Source: Fictibacillus nanhaiensis (GTDB taxonomy: Bacteria > Bacillota > Bacilli > Bacillales > Fictibacillaceae). From it: 64,000 bases of DNA. Under the pieces are notes generated by a model that was not told where the DNA came from, searched no databases, and saw only the letters and a list, made by a program, of their open reading frames with translations. Positions within the stretch are counted from its first letter, which is position 1. Each line of letters starts with the position of its first letter. Below are positions 10,899 through 19,435 of this stretch, piece by piece. The stretch covers positions 62,001 through 126,000 of the forward strand of contig NZ_JAMBOD010000003.1 in NCBI RefSeq assembly GCF_023715445.1, read 5' to 3'. The position numbers were made by a program, and so were the translations under genes.

Positions 10899-11765
10899 TT
10901 ACATAAATTCTGTCATAAGCTGATTGAATTTTTCCTCTGAAAGGTTCAAGTCCATTTTAGCAAGAGCTTCTTTGCTGTATCCGTGGGCAAGATCCTGATA
11001 GGAAGGCTTCACTTTATCCTGATAGATGATTCCTTTGACAAGCCCTTTATTCTCCATCAATGTTTGCATGGCCATCATGCGGTTTGAAGAATCATAGTTT
11101 TCAATTGAACTTAATGGTACTAAATGTTCTTTAAACCAGTCATAAGTATTAACTTTATTGTAGGTTACACAAGGAGAGAACACATTAATCAAAGAAAATC
11201 CTTTGTGATTAATACCCGCTTCAATAATAGAAGTCAGCTCTTTCAAATCAGTTGAAAAGCTTTGTGCTACAAATGTTGCACCTGCTGTTAAAGCCAGCTC
11301 CATGATCCCGATAGCGGATTCAACAGATCCTTCTGGTGTACTTTTTGTTTTGAAACCAACATCAGAACGCGGAGACGTCTGTCCTTTAGTAAGTCCATAA
11401 ATCTGGTTATCCATAACAATGTATGTGATATCGATGTTTCGTCTGATCGCATGAACAGTGTGTCCCATTCCAATCGCAAAACCGTCACCGTCACCACCTG
11501 ATGCAATTACTGTAAGGTCTCGGTTTGCCATCTTAACACCCTGTGCAATCGGCAATGAACGCCCATGAATACCATGAAAACCATAAGACTTAATATAACC
11601 TGAGATCCGTCCAGAACAGCCGATTCCCGATACAACGGCAAGATTATCTGGTTCTAAACCGACATTTGCTGCTGCTCTTTGAATGGCTGCCTGTACTGAG
11701 AAATCTCCACAACCCGGACACCAGTTAGGTTTGATACTGTTACGAAAATCTTTGAATGTAGCCAT
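10899..11765 (-). CDS. korB: 2-oxoacid:ferredoxin oxidoreductase, beta subunit
   Basis: 288 residues, TPP-binding subunit of a 2-oxoacid (probably 2-oxoglutarate) ferredoxin oxidoreductase, which decarboxylates the oxoacid to its acyl-CoA and reduces ferredoxin. The TPP motif is GDGDG at 91-95, with N120 and Y123. Four cysteines, C16 and C19 (CPGC), C50 (GIGCSG) and C199 (SPCVTYN), match the [4Fe-4S] ligands of this family. One base separates the korA stop from its ATG. Exact substrate cannot be told from sequence. Confidence 0.92.
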   Translation of the reverse strand: MATFKDFRNSIKPNWCPGCGDFSVQAAIQRAAANVGLEPDNLAVVSGIGCSGRISGYIKSYGFHGIHGRSLPIAQGVKMANRDLTVIASGGDGDGFAIGMGHTVHAIRRNIDITYIVMDNQIYGLTKGQTSPRSDVGFKTKSTPEGSVESAIGIMELALTAGATFVAQSFSTDLKELTSIIEAGINHKGFSLINVFSPCVTYNKVNTYDWFKEHLVPLSSIENYDSSNRMMAMQTLMENKGLVKGIIYQDKVKPSYQDLAHGYSKEALAKMDLNLSEEKFNQLMTEFM

Positions 11766-11766
11766 A

Positions 11767-13509
11767 TTAAACCAGCTCCTTGCATTTCATGACAACTTCA
11801 GATGGCAAGAAAGGATTCCCATCATATTTTAGCAAATTCTTAATTTTTTCATGCTGTCCAACATTCATTTTTAAAATGTTAGCTAGTTGGCCTGTAGCAT
11901 TATTTTCAACGACAATCACCGTTTTGGCTGAATCGATTAACGGTTTCATCTCGTCTGCCGGGAATGGATGAATCAATCTGATATGTGCGTGATTCACCTT
12001 GAACCCTTCTGCTTCCAGGCGCGGCATTGCTTCTTCTATAACCCCTCTAGTAGAGTTAAACCCAACTAAAAGAATATCAGCCTGTTCATGCTTTATCTGC
12101 TTTACTACAGGTACATTGAAGCGCAGTCTATTTAGTTTGCGAAGACGCTTGTCCATCTGTTTTTGACGGTTAGCTGCAACCTCAGAAGGTTTCCCCGTTT
12201 CATCATGCTCAACACCCGTAACATGGTGAATACCATTTTTCATTCCGGGAATTACACGAGGAGAGATACCATCTTCAGTTACTTCATATCGTTTAAAATA
12301 TCCATCTTTATCATCAGTTTCTGGGAGCTCCTGGCTAGGGTCCAACTTTCCTCGGCGGATTTCTACACGGTTGAAATCCAGAGGCTCAACAGATTGTTTT
12401 CCAAGTGAAAGCTGAAGGTCTGTTAATAAGATAACAGGACATTGGTATTCTTCTGCAATATTCAATGCTTCAACTGCATCATAAAACGCTTCTTCCACTG
12501 TACTCGGCGCCATAACAACCTTTGGAATTTCACCATGAGTTCCATAAATCATAGCCATTAAGTCGGATTGTTCTTGTTTAGTCGGAAGACCTGTAGACGG
12601 CCCGCCGCGCTGTGTATCAACCACAACTAATGGAACCTCTGTCATACCGGATAGACCAAGTGCTTCCATCATCAAGGAAAGCCCAGGACCTGCTGAAGAA
12701 GTAATCGTTCTTACACCAGCGTAATTTGCACCGATTGCCATTGTACAAGCTGCGATCTCATCTTCCGTCTGAATTACGGTACCACCGAATTCAGGCAGTT
12801 TTTTAATTAAATATTCCATGATCTCAGAGGCTGGAGTAATAGGATACGCAGCCATGAAACGAACGCCGCCCGCCACAAAACCAAGTGCGATCGCATCGTT
12901 TCCGATCATGAACATTCTCTTTTTGCCATCTGCTTTATTTAATTGGAAACCGTCAATCTGGCCGCCTGATAATTCATTGAAATGATCAGCACCTTTTTGA
13001 ATAGCCTCCATGTTCTTTTCAACTACTTTTGCACCTTTGCGGGAGAAAATCTCCTCAACTACTTCTAAATAGCTTTCGACAGGCAAACCTAAAACGGCAC
13101 TCGTTGCGCCGATCGCTACCATGTTTTTCATTAGTGAAGTTCCTAGTTCACTCGCAATCTCAGTAAATGGAACCGCATACAATCTAACATTCAAATCTTC
13201 TGGCACTGTAGGATTGAATTTAGAATCTCCAATAACAACCCCGCCATCGCGCAGTTCATGTACATTCACATCAATGGTCTCTTGGTCGAATGCTATTAAA
13301 ATATCAAGATCATCAGAAATAGAACGGGTTTCACTCGTGCTTACACGAATTTTATTGTTGGTATGACCGCCTTTAATTCTAGAAGAAAAGTGTCGATAGC
13401 TATAGAGATAATAGCCAAGGCGGTTAAGTGCCATCGCAAAAATTTCTCCTGTACTATCGATACCTTCACCTTGCTGTCCGCCAACTTTCCAGGAAAGTTG
13501 ATCAATCAT
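11767..13509 (-). CDS. korA: 2-oxoacid:ferredoxin oxidoreductase, alpha subunit (gamma-alpha fusion)
   Basis: 580 residues. The N-terminal gamma domain (about 1-180, starting WKVGGQQGEGID) is fused to the alpha domain (about 195-580) with NDAIALG, AAYPITPASEIMEYL and the TITSSAGPGLSLMMEALG stretch, the usual two-subunit arrangement of aerobic bacteria and archaea. No ferredoxin domain or ferredoxin gene is adjacent. ATG 13509 is preceded by AAGGGTGG; a GTG at 13518 would add three residues. Forms an operon with korB behind a good sigma-A promoter. I see no sign of recent transfer. Confidence 0.92.
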   Translation of the reverse strand: MIDQLSWKVGGQQGEGIDSTGEIFAMALNRLGYYLYSYRHFSSRIKGGHTNNKIRVSTSETRSISDDLDILIAFDQETIDVNVHELRDGGVVIGDSKFNPTVPEDLNVRLYAVPFTEIASELGTSLMKNMVAIGATSAVLGLPVESYLEVVEEIFSRKGAKVVEKNMEAIQKGADHFNELSGGQIDGFQLNKADGKKRMFMIGNDAIALGFVAGGVRFMAAYPITPASEIMEYLIKKLPEFGGTVIQTEDEIAACTMAIGANYAGVRTITSSAGPGLSLMMEALGLSGMTEVPLVVVDTQRGGPSTGLPTKQEQSDLMAMIYGTHGEIPKVVMAPSTVEEAFYDAVEALNIAEEYQCPVILLTDLQLSLGKQSVEPLDFNRVEIRRGKLDPSQELPETDDKDGYFKRYEVTEDGISPRVIPGMKNGIHHVTGVEHDETGKPSEVAANRQKQMDKRLRKLNRLRFNVPVVKQIKHEQADILLVGFNSTRGVIEEAMPRLEAEGFKVNHAHIRLIHPFPADEMKPLIDSAKTVIVVENNATGQLANILKMNVGQHEKIKNLLKYDGNPFLPSEVVMKCKELV

Positions 13510-13631
13510 GTACTCCACCCTTTCAGTAACCCAAACGTTAATTTTGAGAAATTACTTTAGTATTGTGTATTGCTTTCATGGTGATTTCAACGTTTTTATA
13601 CGTTAAATAAATTATGTACTAAACGTCTACA

Positions 13632-13660
13632 ATTCTAGACTTAACTTAATAAAAATGCAA
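13632..13660 (-). promoter_or_regulatory. Putative sigma-A promoter of korAB
   Basis: TTGCAT (13655-13660), 17 bases, TAGAAT (13632-13637) on the minus strand. It is about 120 bases upstream of the korA start, leaving a leader of that length with no obvious structure. Confidence 0.6.
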
Positions 13661-13819
13661 GTATTCGGCTAAAATTATTCAAACTATTTCAAAAACAGGC
13701 AAATCATGTAAGGATTATTATTCCTACTAAAATCTGTGATACAAATCCTTTATTATCATTTCTTGTAATACCGCCTGTTTTCCTTCACTGCAGGCTGCAC
13801 AAAATAAATAAAGAAACAC
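13661..13819. other. Intergenic stretch between korA promoter and spoVS terminator
   Basis: AT-rich, no reading frame with a credible ribosome binding site, no clear repeats. Together with the flanking promoter and terminator it makes up the 349-base gap between korA and spoVS. Confidence 0.5.
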
Positions 13820-13855
13820 AAAAAACCTGCTTACTTAAAAGTAAACAGGTTTTTT
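13820..13855 (-). terminator. Rho-independent terminator of spoVS
   Basis: AAAAAACCTGCTTAC (13820-13834) pairs with GTAAACAGGTTTTTT (13841-13855) with one C/A mismatch, loop TTAAAA. It begins 3 bases past the spoVS stop. Confidence 0.88.
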
Positions 13856-13858
13856 CCA

Positions 13859-14119
13859 TTATCTCGGTTCCACTATTAATTTAATGGCAGTTCTTTCTTC
13901 CCCGTCGATCAAGATATCTGTAAATGCTGGTATACAAATGAGGTCTACTCCGCTCGGTGCCACAAATCCTCTTGCAATCGCTACTGCTTTTACTGCTTGA
14001 TTTAATGCACCCGCTCCGATTGCTTGTATTTCAGCGCCTCCTCTTTCCCGGAGAACACCGGCAAGTGCACCAGCTACAGAATTGGGGTTGGATTTTGCTG
14101 AAACTTTTAATATTTCCAT
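13859..14119 (-). CDS. spoVS: Stage V sporulation protein S
   Basis: 86 residues, full length. A small, very conserved nucleic-acid-binding (Alba-like) protein required for spore coat assembly and late sporulation. The sequence MEILKVSAKSNPNSVAGALA, the GAGALNQAVKAVAIARG core and the IVEPR end are family hallmarks. A strong AGGAGG precedes the ATG. It is a single-gene unit with a sigma-H promoter and its own terminator. In B. subtilis rny-ymdB lie directly upstream; here ymdB is missing. Confidence 0.96.
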   Translation of the reverse strand: MEILKVSAKSNPNSVAGALAGVLRERGGAEIQAIGAGALNQAVKAVAIARGFVAPSGVDLICIPAFTDILIDGEERTAIKLIVEPR

Positions 14120-14157
14120 TGTTTTGAACCTCCTTCAGGATAGATACCTGTTCTACT

Positions 14158-14187
14158 ATATTCATTGATCAAGGCTTGTATTCCTGC
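14158..14187 (-). promoter_or_regulatory. Putative sigma-H promoter of spoVS
   Basis: Minus strand: GCAGGAATA (14179-14187), 12 bases, AATGAATAT (14158-14166). This matches the sigma-H consensus RnAGGAwwW-N11/12-RnnGAATww at every defined position. B. subtilis spoVS is known to depend on sigma-H. Confidence 0.75.
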
Positions 14188-14345
14188 AGTAATAAAATTA
14201 CAGAGAACTCGTTATAATATTTTTCCTGCGGAATTGACCTTCTGAATAAAACCCCGGTTATCTGTTTCCCTAAACAAAGATAATTCAAACCTCTCTAAAA
14301 GTTAGACTTTTCGGAAAATTCGTTCAGTAAATTGGATCGTACGTA

Positions 14346-14392
14346 CAAAAAAACCGGCTCAGATTAGGTCATAAGTACCTATTGAGCCAGTT
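14346..14392 (-). terminator. Rho-independent terminator of rny
   Basis: A long imperfect hairpin, 14352-14370 against 14375-14392 (ACCGGCTCA / TGAGCCAGT outer arms plus an inner TAGGTC/GTACCTA part), followed on the minus strand by seven T. It starts 4 bases after the rny stop, so rny is monocistronic here. Confidence 0.9.
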
Positions 14393-14395
14393 CTA

Positions 14396-15961
14396 TTATT
14401 TTGCGTATTCTACTGCTCTCGTCTCACGAATGACCGTTACTTTGATGTGACCTGGATAATCCAGCTCGCTCTCGATCTTTTTCGTTATATCACGGGCAAG
14501 TCTGTATGAAGCTACATCATCAATCAGATCCGGCTTAACCATGATTCGTATTTCACGTCCTGCTTGTATAGCGAAAGATTTTTCTACGCCATCAAATGAT
14601 TCTGAAATCTCTTCCAGTTTTTCAAGTCTGCGAATATACGTTTCCAGCGTTTCACGCCGTGCTCCTGGTCTTGCTGCTGATAAGGCATCTGCAGCTGCAA
14701 CTAAAGTAGCAATAATCGATGTAGGTTCTGTGTCACCATGATGAGACGCGATACTGTTGATAACTACTGGATGTTCCTTGTACTTAGTAGCAAGTTCCAC
14801 CCCGATATCAACGTGGCTGCCTTCGACTTCATGATCAATTGCTTTACCAATATCATGAAGCAATCCAGCGCGTCTAGCAAGATGTACATCTTCTCCTACT
14901 TCAGCTGCCATCAATCCAGCTAAGTATGCAACTTCTGTTGAATGTTTCAGTACGTTTTGACCGTAGCTTGTACGGTACTTCAAACGGCCAAGAATTTTAA
15001 TTAAATCTGGGTGAAGTCCGTGAACACCTACTTCAAAAGTAGTTTGTTCCCCAACTTCGCGAATGTACTCGTCCACTTCTCTGCGTGATTTTTCTACCAT
15101 TTCTTCAATTCGCGCAGGGTGGATTCTTCCATCCTGTACAAGTTTATCCAATGCCATTCGCGCAATCTCACGGCGAATAGGATCAAAACCAGACAAAATG
15201 ACAGCTTCCGGAGTATCATCGATAATTAAATCAATACCCGTTAACGTTTCTAGTGTTCTGATGTTGCGTCCTTCGCGTCCAATAATTCTTCCTTTCATTT
15301 CATCGTTAGGAAGATTTACTACAGAAACAGTTGTTTCTGCTACATGATCGGCTGCGCAGCGTTGGATAGCCAGTGAAAGAATTTCTTTCGCTTTCTTGTC
15401 CGCTTCTTCTTTTGCACGGTTTTCCATTTCTTTTACCATCATCGCCAATTCATGTGTCATCTCATTCTCAGTTTCAGTCATGATAATTTGGCGGGCTTCA
15501 TCCCTGGTAATACTGGAAATGCGCTCAAGCTCTCGTTGCTGTTCCTCCAGCAATTCCTCCACTTTGCTTTCAATCTCTTCAATTTGTCGCTGTTTTTTGG
15601 TGAGAGATTCCTCACGTCTTTCTAAAGATTCCTCTTTCTTGTCAAGAGTTTCACTTTTTCTGTCCAGGATCTCTTCTTTTTGAACCAATCGATGTTCTTG
15701 TTTTTGCAGCTCGTTTCGACGTTCGCGAATTTCGCGCTCTGCTTCGGTACGCAGCTTATGGATTTCATCTTTTGCTTCTAACAGCGCTTCTTTCTTGCTG
15801 GCGTCAGCATCGCGCTTTGCTTCTTCAACAATTTGCGCAGCTGCTCGCTCTGCGCTTGAAATCTTCGCTTCTGCAATTGATTTCCTAACAAGATATCCGA
15901 CAATAGCACCGACACCTAGTGAGACAAGCAAACTGGAGATGAATACTAAAAGATTGGGCAT
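14396..15961 (-). CDS. rny: Ribonuclease Y
   Basis: 521 residues. Membrane-anchored endoribonuclease that starts mRNA decay and works with the Ric complex. One N-terminal transmembrane helix (about 3-25), a long coiled coil (about 30-200, rich in E, K and R heptads), a KH domain with [12 protein letters not shown], and an HD domain with [11 protein letters not shown] 15961 has GGAGG at proper distance and gives the family length. An upstream in-frame extension of 26 residues lacks a ribosome binding site. A strong sigma-A promoter and its own terminator isolate it. Confidence 0.96.
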   Translation of the reverse strand: MPNLLVFISSLLVSLGVGAIVGYLVRKSIAEAKISSAERAAAQIVEEAKRDADASKKEALLEAKDEIHKLRTEAEREIRERRNELQKQEHRLVQKEEILDRKSETLDKKEESLERREESLTKKQRQIEEIESKVEELLEEQQRELERISSITRDEARQIIMTETENEMTHELAMMVKEMENRAKEEADKKAKEILSLAIQRCAADHVAETTVSVVNLPNDEMKGRIIGREGRNIRTLETLTGIDLIIDDTPEAVILSGFDPIRREIARMALDKLVQDGRIHPARIEEMVEKSRREVDEYIREVGEQTTFEVGVHGLHPDLIKILGRLKYRTSYGQNVLKHSTEVAYLAGLMAAEVGEDVHLARRAGLLHDIGKAIDHEVEGSHVDIGVELATKYKEHPVVINSIASHHGDTEPTSIIATLVAAADALSAARPGARRETLETYIRRLEKLEEISESFDGVEKSFAIQAGREIRIMVKPDLIDDVASYRLARDITKKIESELDYPGHIKVTVIRETRAVEYAK

Positions 15962-16099
15962 ATTTCCACCTCCTCTTGCTTTTCTGCTTTTCATACTGCA
16001 TTTCTTGGCGTCATTCGTGTTACATGTGCTGTGCACCATTCATGTCGTACAAATACTATACATATCTTTTAATTTCATAAGAAATCAAAATATATCTCC

Positions 16100-16128
16100 A
16101 TTTTATAGGTGTGCCAATAGCTTGTCAA
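16100..16128 (-). promoter_or_regulatory. Putative sigma-A promoter of rny
   Basis: Perfect TTGACA (16123-16128), 17 bases, TAAAAT (16100-16105) on the minus strand. Leader to the rny start is about 130 bases. Confidence 0.75.
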
Positions 16129-16217
16129 GAGAGTCAATCTTCTATAATAATAGGTTGATCTAAAAATAGCAAGGAGCATTATCTGCCTGTATTTGACGAA
16201 ATTTTGCTCATTTAAAA

Positions 16218-16243
16218 TAAAAAGACCAGTCATTTGACTGGCC
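16218..16243 (-). terminator. Rho-independent terminator of recA
   Basis: GACCAGTCA (16224-16232) against TGACTGGCC (16235-16243), with T-rich tail TTTTTATTTT on the minus strand. Starts 10 bases after the recA stop. Confidence 0.9.
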
Positions 16244-16253
16244 TCATTAATTA

Positions 16254-17297
16254 TTATTCTGTCAGCTCGAATTCCTCTGATAAAGCAGGAGCTTCTACCT
16301 CTGCTGTTTTTCCTTCTAGCTGATAGTAATTACGGATTTCCGCAACAATTGCCGAAGCAATCTCCGGATTTTCCTTTAAGAATTGCTTAGAGTTTTCACG
16401 GCCTTGTCCTAAACGCTCACCTTCATAGGAATACCAAGCACCACTCTTTTGTACAATATCAATCTCTGAACCGATATCCAAAATCTCACCTTGATATGAG
16501 ATTCCTTCACCGTACATAATATCAACTTCAGCAGTTCTAAACGGAGGAGCAACCTTGTTCTTCACCACTTTAATCTTCGTTTTATTTCCGACAACTTCCT
16601 GACCTTGCTTAAGCTGCTCTGCTCTTCGTACCTCTAGACGGACTGAAGAATAGAACTTTAGTGCTCGTCCTCCTGGTGTTGTTTCAGGGTTTCCGAACAT
16701 AACCCCTACTTTTTCACGAATTTGGTTAATAAATACGGCGATCGTTTTGGACTTGTTAATCGCTCCTGATAGTTTACGCAAAGCTTGAGACATCAATCGA
16801 GCTTGCAGACCTACGTGAGAATCTCCCATCTCTCCTTCAATCTCTGCTTTTGGCACAAGCGCGGCAACAGAGTCAATGATTAAAATATCAACTGCACCAC
16901 TTCGTACGAGTGCTTCAGCGATTTCCAGTGCCTGCTCCCCAGTATCAGGCTGGGACAATAGCAATTCATCGATATTAACACCCAGTTTTTGTGCGTATAC
17001 AGGATCGAGCGCGTGCTCTGCATCAATAAATGCAGCTTGTCCGCCGTTTCTCTGAACTTCTGCAATCGCATGAAGGGCAACCGTTGTTTTACCTGAAGAT
17101 TCTGGACCATAAACTTCGATAATTCTCCCGCGCGGGTAACCGCCTATTCCCAGTGCAATATCTAAAGCTATTGAACCGCTGGAAACCGTCGAAACCCTCT
17201 GATCTGTTTGTTCCCCTAGTTTCATAATTGAACCTTTACCAAATTGCTTTTCAATTTGACGCAGAGCCATATCTAAAGCCGCTTTTCTATCGCTCAT
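16254..17297 (-). CDS. recA: Recombinase RecA
   Basis: 347 residues. Forms ATP-dependent filaments on single-stranded DNA for homologous recombination and triggers LexA self-cleavage. Walker A is GPESSGKTT, and [28 protein letters not shown] covers loop 2 (quoted only partly here as NPETTPGG). ATG 17297 (MSDRKAALD) is preceded by GAGGAG at 9 bases. A TTG immediately upstream would add one residue. No intein is present. Regulated by a LexA box and promoter in the 128-base gap after cinA, which has no terminator, so cinA read-through is also likely. Confidence 0.98.
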   Translation of the reverse strand: MSDRKAALDMALRQIEKQFGKGSIMKLGEQTDQRVSTVSSGSIALDIALGIGGYPRGRIIEVYGPESSGKTTVALHAIAEVQRNGGQAAFIDAEHALDPVYAQKLGVNIDELLLSQPDTGEQALEIAEALVRSGAVDILIIDSVAALVPKAEIEGEMGDSHVGLQARLMSQALRKLSGAINKSKTIAVFINQIREKVGVMFGNPETTPGGRALKFYSSVRLEVRRAEQLKQGQEVVGNKTKIKVVKNKVAPPFRTAEVDIMYGEGISYQGEILDIGSEIDIVQKSGAWYSYEGERLGQGRENSKQFLKENPEIASAIVAEIRNYYQLEGKTAEVEAPALSEEFELTE

Positions 17298-17368
17298 CAA
17301 AATTCACTCCTCTAATTTGTATCATCATTTATTTTTAATTCATTAATTCCTGTGTTAACTACTTTTCT

Positions 17369-17397
17369 ATCATATCTCTTTTTTCTCATTTTGCCAA
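17369..17397 (-). promoter_or_regulatory. Putative sigma-A promoter of recA
   Basis: TTGGCA (17392-17397), 17 bases, TATGAT (17369-17374) on the minus strand. The LexA box ends 8 bases upstream of the -35. Confidence 0.65.
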
Positions 17398-17405
17398 TCA
17401 TTTTG

Positions 17406-17419
17406 CGAACATTTATTCG
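17406..17419. promoter_or_regulatory. LexA (SOS) operator of recA
   Basis: CGAACatttATTCG matches the Bacillus LexA consensus CGAACnnnnGTTCG at nine of ten defined positions. It lies just upstream of the recA -35 and 6 bases from the end of cinA. Confidence 0.75.
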
Positions 17420-17425
17420 ATTTTT

Positions 17426-18667
17426 TTATTGTCCTTCTTTGACCAATTGGTTTAACAAATAAAAACCGTGTTTGACTGTTTTTTCACGGATACTCTTTCT
17501 TGTTCCCGCAAGCTTTAAAGAAAAAACCTTCGTTTCTAGCGGCCCGGCAATGCCGACAAATACCGTTCCAACGGGTTTTTCTTCTTGTTGATCTGGTCCT
17601 GCTACACCAGTAAAGCTGATTCCATAGTCTGTTTTTGCAAGAATTTTAATATGGTTCGCCATCCATTCAGCACATTCTTCACTGACAACACCATGTTCTT
17701 TAATTAATGAATCCGGTACGTTTAGCAATTTTTGCTTTAATTCATTCGAATATGCGATTATACTGCCTTTAAAAACCGCTGACGAACCTGGCAGGTCTGT
17801 CAGGATGCTGCCAAATAAACCGCCTGTTAAGCTTTCGGCTGAGGCAACAGTTGCATTACTTTTAAGCAATGAATCCATCGCCTGTTTTTCTAGCGTATCT
17901 TCCGCATATCCGTAAAAGTAAGAAGAAGTCCGTTTCACTATTTCAGATTCTGCTCCATCTAACAGTTTCATTGCTATTTCCTTATCTTTGTGGGCAGCTG
18001 TCAGCCGTATGGTCACTTCATGTTCAGAGGCAAGAGGTGCGATAGTTGGATTGGTTTGTTTATCGATCAAATCTTGAAGCTTTGTTTCAAGGATCGATTC
18101 ACCTATCCCAAAAAACTTTAAAACACGCGTATATAACCTTGTTTGAACGTCCATTTTTGTAAGTAAAAATGGCATCGCATACTTTTGAAACATCGGCTTC
18201 ATCTCGCTTGGCGGACCCGGAAGCAGTAGGCAGACAATGCCGTCGTTCATGAATGCCATACCAGGCGCCATGCCATTTTCGTTCGGAAAAACGGTTGCAT
18301 CCTTAATAATCAAAGCCTGTTTCTTGTTATTTTCAGTCATCTGTCTGTTTGTTTGTGCAAAATAATGAATTATGTACTTCAGCGAATCTTCATCATGAAC
18401 TAATTCTTTGTTAAAAACTCTTGCTATCGTTTCTTTTGTCAGATCATCTTTTGTGGGGCCGAGACCTCCGGTGAAAATAAGGAGATTAGATCTGGAAGCT
18501 GCTGTTTGAACTGCTGAAGCCAGCCGCTTTTCATTATCTCCGACGACTGTGTGATAAAAAACGTTCACCCCAATGTCAGCTAGATTTTTTGAAATGAATT
18601 GAGCGTTTGAATTTACGATTTGTCCCAATAAAAGTTCACTGCCTACAGCAATTATTTCTGCATTCAA
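17426..18667 (-). CDS. cinA: CinA: competence/damage-inducible protein, NMN deamidase type
   Basis: 413 residues. The N-terminal molybdopterin-binding-like (COG1058) domain (about 1-170) has GSELLLGQIVNSNA and TGGLGPTKDD. The C-terminal CinA domain (about 250-413) has ASAESLTGGL and the FTGVAGPD motif of NMN amidohydrolases, which recycle pyridine nucleotides. In several Firmicutes cinA is co-transcribed with recA and induced in competence. The start is TTG 18667. A GAGGAG lies about 11 bases upstream, and a stop codon 9 bases upstream excludes an extension. Confidence 0.93.
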   Translation of the reverse strand: MNAEIIAVGSELLLGQIVNSNAQFISKNLADIGVNVFYHTVVGDNEKRLASAVQTAASRSNLLIFTGGLGPTKDDLTKETIARVFNKELVHDEDSLKYIIHYFAQTNRQMTENNKKQALIIKDATVFPNENGMAPGMAFMNDGIVCLLLPGPPSEMKPMFQKYAMPFLLTKMDVQTRLYTRVLKFFGIGESILETKLQDLIDKQTNPTIAPLASEHEVTIRLTAAHKDKEIAMKLLDGAESEIVKRTSSYFYGYAEDTLEKQAMDSLLKSNATVASAESLTGGLFGSILTDLPGSSAVFKGSIIAYSNELKQKLLNVPDSLIKEHGVVSEECAEWMANHIKILAKTDYGISFTGVAGPDQQEEKPVGTVFVGIAGPLETKVFSLKLAGTRKSIREKTVKHGFYLLNQLVKEGQ

Positions 18668-18684
18668 TCTCGGTCACTCTCCTC

Positions 18685-18712
18685 ATTGTATCTTTCTTTC
18701 ATTTTAGTTCAA
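18685..18712 (-). promoter_or_regulatory. Putative sigma-A promoter of cinA(-recA)
   Basis: TTGAAC (18707-18712), 16 bases, TACAAT (18685-18690) on the minus strand, just before the cinA ribosome binding site. The pgsA terminator lies upstream, which separates the units. Confidence 0.5.
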
Positions 18713-18775
18713 ATGCAAAAAACTTCAAAATATAATAAACCAGATTATCTTTTTCAGTTTTTCGCTTAAAGCCGA

Positions 18776-18808
18776 ATAAAAAAACAGGAGTGATTTGCTC
18801 CTGTTTTT
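18776..18808 (-). terminator. Rho-independent terminator of ymfK-ymfM-pgsA
   Basis: AAAAACAGGAG (18780-18790) against CTCCTGTTTTT (18798-18808), loop of 7, T-run on the minus strand. Confidence 0.92.
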
Positions 18809-18813
18809 AACCA

Positions 18814-19395
18814 TTACTTTGATTTTAGTAAAATATGTTTACTGTTTACAAAATACTCCCATCCGGAATAAAGTGTGATAAAAGTTGCCAGCCATAAGCT
18901 GATCGTTGCAAACGGGAATCCTACCCATGCAAATGGAAGATTGTGCAGCAATAAAGCTGAGATGGCAATAATCTGGATCCAGGTTTTAATTTTCCCCATC
19001 TGGCTTGCCGCAATAACTTCTCCATCTTCAGCAGCAGCCACTGCACGAATACCCGTAACTGCAAATTCGCGGCTTAAAATAATAATAATCATCCATGCAG
19101 GTGCTGCACCAAGCTCTACTAAAGCAATGAAAGCTGCAGAAACAAGCAGTTTATCTGCAAGGGGATCTAAAAACTTTCCTAAGTTAGTAACTAAATGATA
19201 CTTTCTTGCATAATAGCCATCTACCCAGTCCGTACAGGAAGCAATTATGAAGATCAGCGCAGCAACAAAATGAGTAACGGGCAGTTCTTCACCAGCCATC
19301 TTCCAAGAACCCCAATCGAACCCGCCCAAAAGAATGATCATAAAAACTGGTATTAAAAATATTCGAGATACTGTAATCTTGTTAGGTAAATTCAA
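18814..19395 (-). CDS. pgsA: CDP-diacylglycerol--glycerol-3-phosphate 3-phosphatidyltransferase
   Basis: 193 residues. Makes phosphatidylglycerol phosphate, the committed step to phosphatidylglycerol and cardiolipin, in the membrane. The CDP-alcohol phosphotransferase motif is DWVDGYYARKYHLVTNLGKF followed by LDPLADK, with all metal-binding aspartates. Several transmembrane helices follow. Start chosen as TTG 19395, 8 bases after GGAGG, giving MNLPNKIT as in other bacilli. Its substrate CDP-diacylglycerol comes from CdsA, also in this window. Last gene of its operon. Confidence 0.95.
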   Translation of the reverse strand: MNLPNKITVSRIFLIPVFMIILLGGFDWGSWKMAGEELPVTHFVAALIFIIASCTDWVDGYYARKYHLVTNLGKFLDPLADKLLVSAAFIALVELGAAPAWMIIIILSREFAVTGIRAVAAAEDGEVIAASQMGKIKTWIQIIAISALLLHNLPFAWVGFPFATISLWLATFITLYSGWEYFVNSKHILLKSK

Positions 19396-19435
19396 TGCAA
19401 ATTCCTCCAAAATCCGGTCAATATAATAGACTTTA

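Noticed and set aside
10899-13509. korAB as a recent horizontal acquisition
   Set aside because: Codon use and base composition look like the neighbours, promoter and ribosome binding sites are typical, and there are no mobile-element traces.
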